DNA of 64,000 nucleotides from Saxidomus purpurata (Eukaryota > Mollusca > Bivalvia > Venerida > Veneridae): positions 40,691,369 to 40,755,368 of the forward strand of contig JAFMSR010000002.1 in NCBI GenBank assembly GCA_022818135.1. The letters are read 5' to 3'. Both the position numbers and the translations under genes were made by a program. The stretch's first letter is position 1. The number at the start of each line of letters is the position of its first letter. The notes below the pieces were generated by a model. The model saw nothing but the letters and a program-made list of their open reading frames with translations. It ran no database searches and was not told the DNA's origin. Positions 12,001 through 21,703 of the stretch are shown in pieces.

Positions 12001-15000
12001 CATTATCCAAGCTGTATTGTAAGAGATGGAAATGGGATTTATTGTCTCAGACCAGCACTGCATACTTGTTTGGGTTTGATCTTTACATGACAAACATGCA
12101 GTATACCGCTGTTAGTTAATTACAACTTACTTTTTTGTGATTACTTTGTAGGAAGTATCGAAGAAGGTTTGTTTAGGTGTTTTAAAATAATTTTGTAGTT
12201 TGTATTTGTACTCATGTCAAGGAACATTGTCAGGAGTTATTTCCCTGAGACTAGTGTCTGTCTGTTAGACTAGTCTTCTTATTACATATGTATTCTTTCT
12301 TGTAGCCCATTCTCTTTGTGTGAGGCCCAGGGGTTACAATGCCCTGGGGTTACAATGCCCTTTGTGTGAGGTCCAAGGGTTACAATGCCCTTTGTGTGAG
12401 GCCCGGGGTTACGATGCCCTTTGTGTGAGGCCTGGGGGTTACGATTCCCTTTGTGTGGGGCCTGGGGGTTATGATGCCCTTTGTGTGGGGCCTGGGGGTT
12501 ACAATGCCCTTTGTGTGAGGCCCAGGGGTTATGATGCCCTTTGTGTGGGGCCTGGGGGAAATACATAATCAAACTGTGTCAGCCAACTGATTATAGGAAG
12601 GGCCATGGTTACAGTGCAGTCAACAGTTTTTTAGCTTTCAATAACAATAACAATAATTTTTTCTTAGAAGTACAAACTCCTCATGTGTTGGCAAGATCAG
12701 GGTCCATTTGGTAAATCAGGTGCAAATTTGCTTGCAGTGTTTGTGCTGCATGTTATACTGGTTTTAAACTTGGAAAAATTTAGCACATTTAAATTTTTCA
12801 ACATCAGTGAGACATGCAAATCACATAAAAATATAATCTCAAGATTAAGAGTATATCTACTTTGAAAGAGAAAAGTTGGTCACAGAGCTTAATGTAAACT
12901 TTTATTATATAATGTTTGTGTAAATAATATCTAATAAATGAAGATTTTTTTTGTATATTCTGCATACAACAACACTCTCATGTGAAATAGATACGTGTAT
13001 ATCTAAAACATTTGAATCAGATGATTTCTATTGAATTGATTGTTCCTTCTCCAGTAATTTTAAAGACATTACACATGATTTTTTTCCTGAGAATTGCCAC
13101 ACAACATTGTGAGTCCCCTAAGCAAATTTTACCATCTAGGTAGCACAGGCTTTTCATTACACTATTCATTACGGATTAAATACCGGAGAGAAGTGGCAGG
13201 AATTAAACGAGGCTTCCCATGATGAATATTTACATGTTAAATATGACATGTCGCGGTTAATCATTGCAGCCTTTTGACTTTTGTGATGTAATCTTAATGC
13301 TGTCCGCCATTCAAAGGATGGTGGAAGGGCATTAAGTGTTGCTCCTGTCTGTCCTTCTCTCCGGCTTGGTGTCTGAAAGATTGCATGTATTTTATATTTT
13401 ACCTGTAGGTTTCTGATCATAAGATACAGGTCAAGTTTAGTTTAGTTACAAATTGTTACTAAAACTAAACTTGACCTGTATCTTATGATCAGAAACCTAC
13501 AGGTAACACCTCAAAACCATTAATCTACTAATTTTAACAGCAGTTATGGCCCCTTTTCATCTGAAATTTCAGCAAAATGATGGTTTCTAATCAATAACTT
13601 ACATGTGTGAAAGTTTGAATGGATTTTATTCTAGATTTTACATGAAGGTTAATATAATGATCATAAAATTATGCGGTTCAAGTTTGATTTCAGTTATAAT
13701 CTACAAATTATTACAGGAGTTATGGCCCTTTTTCACCTTAAATTTCAGCAAAATGGAGTTGTTTCCAATCAATAACTTATGAAAGGTTTTGTGAATACGT
13801 AGTTTTTTGATCAGAATATACAAATTCAAGTTCAGTAAACTAATTCTTACAAATATTATGGCCCATTTTGACTTTAAAAAATGTGTTTTGTAAAAGAAAG
13901 TGGTCTCAGTGAAGTGTGTAACAGTTTTACCAGTGCTAACATGTTCAATAATTGGAAATTTATGGCCAGCATAAAGTTTGCAGACAAAACGAAATCAAGT
14001 TCTAGCTGGGCCAGCATAAGTTTACAAATTACAATGTGATGGTAGTACAGTATGTGTCCTTCTGAAAAACTTATCCAGTTTGATCCGTCATGTTAACTCA
14101 TTTAACTTTTCCTGTAACTGGGTACTCAAATGAAGTCATGTTAACTCATTTAACTTTTCCTGTAACTGGGTACTCAAATGAAGTCATGTTAACTCATTTA
14201 ACTTTTCCTGTAACTGGGTACTCAAATGAACGTCATGTTAACTCATTTAACTTTTCCTGTAACTGGGTACTCAAATGAACGTCATGTTAACTCATTTAAT
14301 TTTTCCTGTAACTGGGTACTCATATTCACTTGTTTAGCTACGTTATTTTCATCTTTACAGACAATCATTTAGGATTCCGAGAATGAGAACTGCAGACATT
14401 GTCAAAAAGGAAATCACAGATCTAGAAAATCTTCTCAAAGGTACTTTAACAGTTATTTTCTAATATTATGAACATTGTGTTTTATCACAATTTTAAGATG
14501 CCAATAAATTTGTATAAAGGAAGCTTAACTGTTTTAATGTATTCATTGGCAGGTTAGTCTTCATGCATATACAAGTCCATTTTCCTTCCATATTTTCAGT
14601 TTCATGCATTATGCAGTGCCAGTTGCTTAGATGAATAATAGAGATATTTTACTTGGATTTTAGGTGTAGGTAACATGGACAGTGACTGTTCAATGGTGAA
14701 CTACCAGTCAGAGATTGTCGCCTTCCAAAACTTGCTCAATGATACACTCGAGATGGTACCCGACAGGTTAGTAGGGTCATAATCTTGTTGAAATATTTTG
14801 CAACATGTTCCAGGCTAGAAACATTGTTGCATCATTAACATATCAGTTCCAGACATTAAACCATACCTTGCTGGAGTCCTAAGATGGACTTATTTGTCAA
14901 GTTTGACAGTACCATTTAATCATCATAGTTCAAAGAATATTTTCTGACGTACCAGTATATCATGTAGACTTGTAACCATTTACTACAAAATGTTATTACA

Positions 15001-18000
15001 CTTGAATTAATTGGATCTTTAAAACAAAAAGTTTCAGCAAGTTTATTCAAAGAGTGGTGGAAGGGCATAAAGTGTTACCCTTGTCCTTCCGTCTGTGCAA
15101 AAGTATAGTACATTTGTATCCGATAAATAACTTTTGAAAGGTTGCATGGATTTTATTCAGATTTTACATGTAGGGTTATCAACATAATTTATTATATACC
15201 TATAAATATTCTGTCAAAAATACAGCCATTATTCAACAATCAAATACGACCTGACAGAAAAAAAATCCGTATTGTATGTACTTGCATTACAGACAGTGCA
15301 GCATTTGTAAGGTGCATTCAATTGGCCCTAAAATCACATGACTTTATAACTCTCTTTTGACTTGGTCTTTACTACTTGTTTATACGATGACGTCAATAAA
15401 ATGCGTCACCCTATGTATTTTCGCTAAAAAGAGTTTTTCTTCATTTTAAGCTTAAAATGTCATTTTAATTTAGTCTATTCACGCAAACAAGTGTCAAATG
15501 TATATAATAAAAGGGTCATTAATTAGTACGTGATCCAGCTGGATTGGCTCCTTCGTCGGGGTCGATCATACTTGTGCTCCCCCCCCAATGATCCACGCCC
15601 ACTTGAGCAAACCGGCATGCCCTAACAAAACCCATTATATTGGTCATGTTTTATGCTGGTTACACTAAATTTCAGCAAAATGGTGGTTTTCAATCAGTAA
15701 CTTTAGAAAGGTTGTATGGATTTTATTAAAGCTATAATACTGTTCAAAATGACCAGAAAAATTATGTTCAAGAAATGTTCTTAAAACATGAAATATGTTT
15801 AGAAAATTAAAAGAAAATAAGTTATGCTCAACCATTTCTTTTATTAGTGGATTTAAACAAATTTTTATCATACAAAATTGTTGGAAAATGATTTTATGAC
15901 TGGGCCAGTCAAAAAAGATTTTGTTACTTTTAATCTATGTTTAAAGCTGCTCGTTCACAGGTGCTGTTGATTTTTTTTTAATTTTGAACAATGATATACC
16001 AATACATAAAATGGTAAACTAATGGCTAAAATCAACAGTACATGTTTAATAAGTAAAAATCAAGGTAGGAATTTGCTAAAATCCATTGAAAATGTTGGTT
16101 AACTTTGTTTTATGGTACTGCTACACTATAATTATTATGTTTATATTGAAATTTCAAACGTGTTTGAAACACTTATAATTTGGTAGCATATAATTTCAAA
16201 TATACAGATATACTTCACAGGAATTTATACTGGAACATTTTTATTTGACTTTTAGTTATAAATATGTTATTATTAGAGAGTTTGATGAACTTTTTCACAA
16301 AAATCTGAGAGCAAGCAGCTTTAATAGGAATTAAACTGTTTCATATACATTAAATCTTATGTTTTAGCTGTAACTTTTACAATAATTGTTGTTTAAAGAA
16401 AAAAACCCTTGATGAATGTATTAAATTAATTTGCAATGGTCAATTTGAATGGTATTATCACTTTGTAGATTAAGTCAAATTTGGTTACAATCTGTTTACT
16501 GTTACAGGAGTTACTGCCTGTTTTAGACTTAAATTTCAGCAAAATGAGGATTTCATATCAGTTACTTTTGAAAGGTTGTATTAATTTTATCAAGATTTAA
16601 CAGATTGATTAAGGAACATAAAATACTGGCGCTTTTTCAACTTAAATTTATGTGAACTTGTAATTTCCAATCATTATCTCATGAAAAGTTCAAATTTGCC
16701 ACAAATGCACTGAATTATATTAAAAATACAGATCAAATTCAATTTCTTGTTACATTTCACAAAATTCTATTACAAGCAAAGCACAAAGCTGGGCCATTTG
16801 TGTCCTATGGAATTGTTTAAATCTTGGTTAGGTTTGTTTTACACTATGCTTTTCAATTTAATTCACAAGATTTCTTTTTGCACAAAATATCTTAGAAAGT
16901 TTTGGTAAACAGTGTCATGAATCATGACAACATCCCCTTGACTGATTGATAAAACTCAGCCTTTGCCCCTCTTTACAAGAGTAGGACAATAAGCAAGGAT
17001 TAGATTAGACAACTGTCATGAGCCATCCCTTAAAACTGTAGCTTTTCTGTTGACATTTCTGATAATGTTTAAAATGAAAATGTCTAATTTGATCCTTGCT
17101 AATTGTCCTAATCTCTTGTGAAAAGGGGCAAAGGTTGAGTTTTATCAATCAGTCACATGGGTGTTGTATAAATAGAATGTTATGCCTTGATATGGTAATA
17201 TCTTTAAATGAAACAAATATTTGCATTGTTGTTTAGTTCTAGCAGATTGTAATATGTCCCCCGGACGGGAATATACTGATTTCTACTTTGTTTTCAGATT
17301 AAAGAACCCGCCAACAGAGTCACCTAAAGACAGGGTTGGTAAAATTCACAAATTTAGGCAGTCTGTAGTGGAAGACTTTAATTTCTTTAGTCTTAAATTT
17401 GACAATTTAAGAGAGATATAAAGGCATGCAGGTACAAATGTACATTGTACTATGTTTTTTTCTCACTGACAAAAGTAGTTTCAGACTGAAACTTGTATAG
17501 CCCATAGTTTATAATCAGAAGGCATTGGTGTGCCAGTTGCCTTAAGATTTTAATGTTCTTGGAAAGGGTTTAGCCTTTCATGTTTGAAGCCTAGCTTTGC
17601 TTGTGAAGAATTTCTGGTGTGTGACATAGATATGAGTAGAAGATATGTTGTTATTCCAAGCTGAATTTCTACTGCCCTTAGCAACTGTGCTGCATCTTCA
17701 TTAAATTTTGCATTCAAGTGACTTCAAAACTGATGGAGATACAATGTATTTGGTTGAAACTTAACACTTGTCTGCCGAGTCTATAAGCAATATCAAAGCA
17801 TCAAGTTACATAACTCTTGTATGAATTTGACAAATTATGCCTTGTTTTCAAAATTCTAACTTGATCTAGTTCAAGTCCTGCAATACACCCAATCCAAACC
17901 CAATGAAGACAGGCATTGAAGTGAAACTTCACCTAAGAGTTTGGTGGGATAAGAATGCTCAAGGAAGCAAGTTCAGTATGAAGTATTTTTTTATGAAATT

Positions 18001-18198
18001 ATACACTGTTGATTGAATTGCTAAGATTTCAGATATAAAATGCTTCAATATAAATGCATGTACATTTATATGTTACAGTTTGGTTTGATCAAGATGGTGG
18101 CAGACCATGATGAAGTTTTCAAGAAAATTGAAGAACGGGTGAAGAAATGTAGAGAAGAACTGGCAGAGCTTGAAGTAGAGGCTGGAATAAACAGCTAG
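5564..18198 (+). CDS. Unrecognised 480-residue Ser/Arg/Lys-rich protein with coiled-coil-like C-terminus, 9 exons
   Basis: Exons with consistent phases: 5564-5618, 8162-8891, 9349-9547, 11271-11297, 11718-11809, 14361-14440, 14664-14766, 17298-17334 and 18079-18198. They total 1443 nt (480 residues plus TAG). The start MAAIKKIDVNSEF splices after one base of a codon into LNKPPIPGRPASG. Residues about 19-261 are disordered, basic and serine-rich, with RPMSAG, RTQSAKAR and RPSSAK motifs. Residues 262-328 are acidic and Pro-rich and contain DWSELPEVPEPQPADED. Residues 338-367 hold a Trp/Cys-containing linker. The last 100 residues are helical and charged (KKEITDLENLLKG, EERVKKCREELAELEVE), like a short coiled coil. 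Two exons are very small (27 and 37 nt), and the donors GTCAGT and GTTGGT are weak. The basic/Ser motifs recall cytoskeletal or ciliary proteins, but that is a guess: I do not recognise the family. Confidence 0.8.
6103..6483 (-). repeat. Palindromic dispersed element, near full length, inverted (copy 4)
   Basis: Reverse complement of the 2768-3200 element: it starts AGAGGATAATTGTTGGTTTC, contains the CACTCGTGAAAAT/CACCAAAAG palindromes, then CCGATACCAACAATTTTT, and ends with the ACCCGGATTTACATC block in reverse. With copy 2 it forms inverted arms of about 380-430 bp surrounding exon 1 of gene 1. Confidence 0.65.
6640..7465 (+). pseudogene. Decayed LINE in intron 1 of gene 1
   Basis: Plus-strand debris of a CR1/Jockey-type reverse transcriptase. 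VADDTTLYL (near 6786) is a degenerate catalytic box. QLESVQHRAARWSKHDY, LTSIQWRHLDLQR with frame slips, and FPRTIVHWNALPPDIV (near 7400) are the conserved C-terminal motifs in the expected order. Stops and frameshifts break the frame. Confidence 0.8.
7790..8035 (+). repeat. Single unit of the AGCTCAC-family repeat
   Basis: The stretch with GACCGCTACCAAGATTGTTC, TTGACCCTCAAGTCAAAA, GGGGTCACTT and GGGCCAGAGCTTAGAT matches the internal tandem unit (about 165 bp) of the dispersed repeats at 19868-20720 and 57945-58815. It lies just upstream of exon 2 of gene 1. Confidence 0.55.
9019..9055. repeat. (AT)n microsatellite
   Basis: About 18 AT dinucleotides in intron 2 of gene 1. Confidence 0.9.
9955..10890. 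repeat. Degenerate dispersed repeat with two internal units in intron 3 of gene 1
   Basis: Two blocks about 580 bp apart share the order TATGCAGGTTGGTAATGACT (or TATGCTGGTTGGTTATGACT), GTAGAACA, CAGTAGGTCAAAG and a GACCTTGAAAATG-like end (10160-10290 and 10745-10880). GGGTCTTTTAGGCTGTG/GGGTCTTAAGCTGTG blocks also recur. This is repeat-derived intron sequence with no coding potential. Confidence 0.45.
12306..12560. repeat. 30-bp GC-rich minisatellite, about 8 copies
   Basis: Tandem copies of a unit like GGGGTTACGATGCCCTTTGT plus GTGAGGCCT, 30 bp long and repeated about eight times with small changes. It is strikingly GC-rich for this AT-rich region. Because 30 is a multiple of three, both strands give open frames of 82 and 96 codons. 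These are artefacts of the repeat, which lies in an intron of gene 1. Confidence 0.9.
13160..13880. repeat. Dispersed repeat with TTTCAGCAAAATG units
   Basis: Contains repeated blocks GAGTTATGGCCC, AAATTTCAGCAAAATG and AATAACTTATGAAAGGTT, also present at 15045-15180, 15655-15735 and 16500-16700. The start carries GGTGGAAGGGCATTAAGTGT and TGTCTGTCCTTCTCTCC, matched at 15055-15100. It is a decayed non-coding repeat family in an intron of gene 1. Confidence 0.5.
13401..13504. repeat. Perfect 43-bp inverted repeat (hairpin)
   Basis: 13401-13443 is the exact reverse complement of 13462-13504 (ends ACCTGTAGGTTTCTGATCAT), with an 18-base loop. The perfect match contrasts with the decayed repeat around it. 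Transcribed as part of the gene 1 intron, it would fold into a stable stem. Confidence 0.9.
14087..14325. repeat. 48-bp minisatellite, 5 copies
   Basis: Five near-identical tandem units beginning GTCATGTTAACTCATTTAAC and ending TACTCAAATGAA, 48 bp each, with an extra base at two boundaries. They end about 35 bp before the 14361 exon of gene 1, close to its branch-point region. Open frames across it are repeat artefacts. Confidence 0.92.
15045..16750. repeat. Intron with scattered copies of the TTTCAGCAAAATG repeat
   Basis: Fragments at 15045-15180, 15655-15735 and 16490-16700 repeat the AACTTTTGAAAGGTTG(C/T)AT...TTTATT and AAATTTCAGCAAAATG blocks seen at 13310-13800. The rest of this 2.5-kb intron (14767-17297) is AT-rich with no exon signal. 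A C-run and a small CG-bearing patch lie at 15530-15610. Confidence 0.4.
16938..17155. repeat. Fold-back element, about 75-bp arms
   Basis: The left arm TTGACTGATTGATAAAACTC (16938 on) pairs with GAGTTTTATCAATCAGTCA at the right end. Pairing continues through GCCTTTGCCCCTCTT/AAAAGGGGCAAAGG and AGGACAATAAGCAAGGAT/ATCCTTGCTAATTGTCCT. About 65 bp separate the arms. It is a MITE-like or snap-back element in an intron of gene 1. Confidence 0.75.
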
Positions 18199-18488
18199 AC
18201 AACACTTCAGAAAAAGATCCAACTCTGTGCTGTGATACATGAAGACATTAAGTACTGTTCCAGAAGCTTATTAGGTTAAAGCCAGCACCGAATCTGAACT
18301 GTTCCAAATCAAGATGGTCTGTCAGAGAATAATTAATTCATGGTTGTTGTTATGGTTTAAAGAGAAATAAGGTCCAGTTTATCTGTGAAAAGCAGTTGTT
18401 GTTGCCTTTGAAATGTATGGAAAGTAAGGATGCATTCTATAGTATGTACATGTAGACACAAAGGAACGAGAAAGTCGACGATGCTCAC

Positions 18489-18494
18489 AATAAA
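18489..18494 (+). terminator. Poly(A) signal of gene 1
   Basis: AATAAA about 290 bp after the TAG at 18196-18198, giving a short 3' UTR. The opposing gene at 18851 ends tail-to-tail with it. Confidence 0.6.
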
Positions 18495-18850
18495 AGTCTC
18501 ATAAAATGTGTGAATACATCATGATTTATTATGAATTTATAATCAACATAATGCTAGCACTCTCTTTTATGAACAGTCTGAACTAAAATATTTTTTATAA
18601 AATATGACCAAAATATTTTTGATAGCTGATAGTTTTTATGGTTTTCTGAAAACATGAATCTTAAAACAAGCACAGCTGGATTCAAATCAAAATTTAGCTG
18701 TAACATTAAATTGTATTGTTTGGTAACAGTCTTATTATGCCAAGAAATGTCAATCTAGTTTTGTTATAGAAGTACGGACTTAATCTATTGTTGTTTATTC
18801 ATCTGATATATTTCCAAATTGTTGAAATAAGATGAAACTTGTTTCATTAG

Positions 18851-19863
18851 TTATAGAGAGTCACACCTGTTTCCAGCTTTACCCAGATGACTGATTTTAA
18901 CTCTCGCATAAGTAGAACCAGATGTGTCTCTGTGTTCAGTGTAGACCATTGCCATGTTAAATTGATTCACTGACAGACCACGGTCCACACCATCCACTGT
19001 CCAGTCGAAATTTTCATGAAGACTGTAACACTACAAGATTAACAAATGGGCAAGTACATGTTAGAAATGATTCAAGTAAAGAGCTACAGAGCTTCACATC
19101 TCTGTTCAATAGTAAGTAACGTTTAAAATTGGTCCCTGGGTGTTTACAAGTACAAGAAATCACTTAATGTTTTTATATGGCAGGAATTCATCTTGCATTT
19201 ATATTAGTTGACTGCGATTTTTTATAAAAGTTTTTGACTTTTTGAGTAGTTTTCAGAACTCTGCACAAGTAGTTTTTGTCTTGTTTAGCTAGGAAGGTTG
19301 TAGCACTGGTGCTGTAAATTATTGTTTAGTAATGTGATACATTGTATATGAGAAAAGAAGCCAGATATACATTTTATTGTTTAACACATTTACATAGTAT
19401 TTTACATTTTGATATTTACTGAACTGCAAAATGTTCAGTGAAAAAAGACAAACTGACCATAATGGTACAACATGTATTGTGTAATTTTGTTTGCAGATGC
19501 AATGGTCAGTGATACTGTTCTTTAGTAGGTCTAAGTGTTGCTATGTGGTATTGAAATATGTCAACAAGGCTGTAGAACACATACTTTCAGATGATCAGCA
19601 TGTTCACAGAACAATTACACACTTACTGTAGTTCTTTTGTCATTTGCTTTCATAGTATTGACATTTTGTGCAAAGGTCATCTGTAAAATCTGCTTTATAG
19701 TTGATATATTAATAGCATTCAGGGCTTTCCCAGTCATTCTTTGCATGGTATTCTTTGAAGTGGCAAAAAAGTAAACATTTTCTTTGAACCAAAGTTCTAA
19801 ATGAGTGACCCCAATTCTTTTAATAAAATGACAATTTTCAAGTATTTTACATTTCAGCTCCAT
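18851..19863 (-). CDS. Unrecognised 138-residue protein, two exons
   Basis: Exon a 19627-19863 (ATG at 19863, 79 codons) ends at a strong donor (ACA then GTAAGT) in phase 0. Exon b 18851-19030 follows a TCTTGTAG acceptor in phase 0 and runs to TAA. The 138-residue product has a Cys/Phe-rich first half (KCKILENCHFIKR, HLELWFKENVYFFATSKN) and a second half with FDWTVDGVDRGLSVNQFN and TYARVKISHLG. There is no signal peptide or membrane segment. I do not recognise it. The ATG lies five bases from the end of a mobile repeat (19868-20720), so the true N-terminus may have been cut off, or further 5' exons may lie beyond the repeat. Phase agreement, a good donor and the neighbouring gene end argue for a real gene; an unrecognised pseudogene remains possible. 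Confidence 0.5.
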
Positions 19864-19867
19864 TGTT

Positions 19868-20720
19868 TTTAGCTCACTTGGCACAAAGTGCCTATAAGTG
19901 AGCTATTAGGATTGCATTCTGTCAATCATCCGTCCTCCGTCCACCATATCCTTCAAACAACATCTCCTCTGAAACCAATGGGCCAATTTTGATGAAACTT
20001 TGCAGGGATGTTCCTTGCATGAAGCTCTATCAAAGTTGTTCAAAGAATTCCATTCCATGCAAAACTCTGGTTGCTATAGAAACAAATAGGAAAAACTTAA
20101 AAAATCTTCTTCTCTGAAACCTCAAGGCCTAGATTTTAGATATTTAGCACGTGGCATTGTCTAGTAGACCTCTACCAAGATTGTTCAAATTATGAACACA
20201 GGTAAAAATTGATCCCGCCCAGGGAGTCACTTGGTTTAATATAGGCTTATATAGGAAAAAATTAAAAAATCTTCTCTGAAACCACAAGACCTAGAGATAT
20301 TTAGCATGTAGAAATGCTTAGTGGACCTCTACCAAGATTGTTCAAATTATGACCCTCAGGTCAAAACTGACCCCACCGGGGAGGTCACTTGATTTTACAT
20401 GGGCTTATATAGGAAAAACTTTAAAAATCTTCTCTGAAACCACAGGGCCTAGAGCTTAGATATTTAGCATGTAGCATTGCCTAGTAGACTTCTTCACAGT
20501 TTGTTCAAATCATACCCCTAGGGTCAATATTGGCCCCGCCAAGGGGGTCACTTGTTTTACAAAGACGTATATAGGTAAAACTATTTGGTAAGTAACATTG
20601 TCTTGTGGTCTTCCACCTACTTTGTTCAAATCATGCTTCTTGGGTCAAAATTGACCACAGCCATCAGGCAAGTGGACTTGTATTCAAGTGAGCGATATAG
20701 GCCATCATAGTCCTCTTGTT
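19868..20720 (+). mobile_element. AGCTCAC-family element (Helentron/pearl-like), copy A
   Basis: It begins TTAGCTCACTTGGCACAAAG with the hairpin GGCAC-AAA-GTGCC, and continues with ATCCGTCCTCCGTCCACC. It then has about three tandem units of about 165 bp (each with CTCTACCAAGATTGTTCAAA, a GACC...GGTCAAAA block, GTCACTTG and ATAGGAAAAA), and ends GGCCATCATAGTCCTCTTGT. It has no coding capacity. Ends, subterminal hairpin and internal tandem cores fit a non-autonomous Helitron-like element of the kind known as pearl in bivalves. That assignment is inference. Confidence 0.65.
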
Positions 20721-21703
20721 AAAGAATCACATTTGAGATAGCGGAACATTCATTTGGACAAAAGGTTATGTACAATGCTCAATATTGTTTTCAGTATAAC
20801 CTTGTTTTGATGGATAAAGTTGCTAGATATTAAAGCTGACTAGATAATTATACTTCACTTTTGTTAATTGTTTCAATTACCCTTTCACAATTCTCCAGAA
20901 TCATCTACAAGAGATAATACAACAGTTGCATACCTGGTATGTCTGACTTACATTTTCACAAGTTAATAACCATGTTTGAGCTTGAAATACTTTTATGTTT
21001 AAACCCTCCCACCTCACTCATGGCTACTTCATGTGTTAGGAACTGGTATGCTGAAAAGTCAGATAAAGAATACAGATAATCTGCTTATAATTAGTTTTAT
21101 TATAATGTTTATAAATTCATAAATATCATGATGATAATGTAAACTGGAAAATTAATTTATTTCTGAAGTTCTGTCAATGATACACAATCAAATTAACAAT
21201 GTTGTACATGATCACGTATGAATAGAAATTATTCAAATTATAGATGAATAGAAATAAATCAAATGATAGATAACTATATAGAAATTAAATCATAGATGAA
21301 TAGAAATTGAAAAGGGAATAAAAAGTGACTAGAATAAGGGATAAATTAGGAAAACAGTAAAGTATATAGTATAAACTAGAACAAATAGGATGATATAGTT
21401 TCATAGATGACCAGAAATTATAACAAACTGTATATTACTACACATTGATGACTACACATTTAACTTAACTAGATAGAACTTACAGTGATGGTCAGAAATC
21501 ATGATAAAACTGGCTGCCTGTAACATACAAAGTTAAAACTTGAAATGTGAAAAACATTTTAAAAAATGACTAAAAGTTTAGATAAATAAGTGTGTACATA
21601 TGACTGGTCAATTTGTAAAAACACGACTAATGGTCTTGACTTTAAGGTAAAAATACTGGATATGCATGACGAGGAAAAAACAATGCATGTTAACAAAATC
21701 AAC
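20721..21703. other. Intergenic, AT-rich, short degenerate repeats
   Basis: No gene seen. Around 21215-21430 a short motif like ATAGATGAATAGAAAT recurs about five times. TTTATT at 21096-21101 is a minus-strand AATAAA that could serve the PLP-enzyme gene, about 600 bp after its stop. Confidence 0.4.

Noticed and set aside
12282..12572. 82- and 96-codon open frames on both strands
   Set aside because: Generated by the 30-bp minisatellite; the unit length is a multiple of three.
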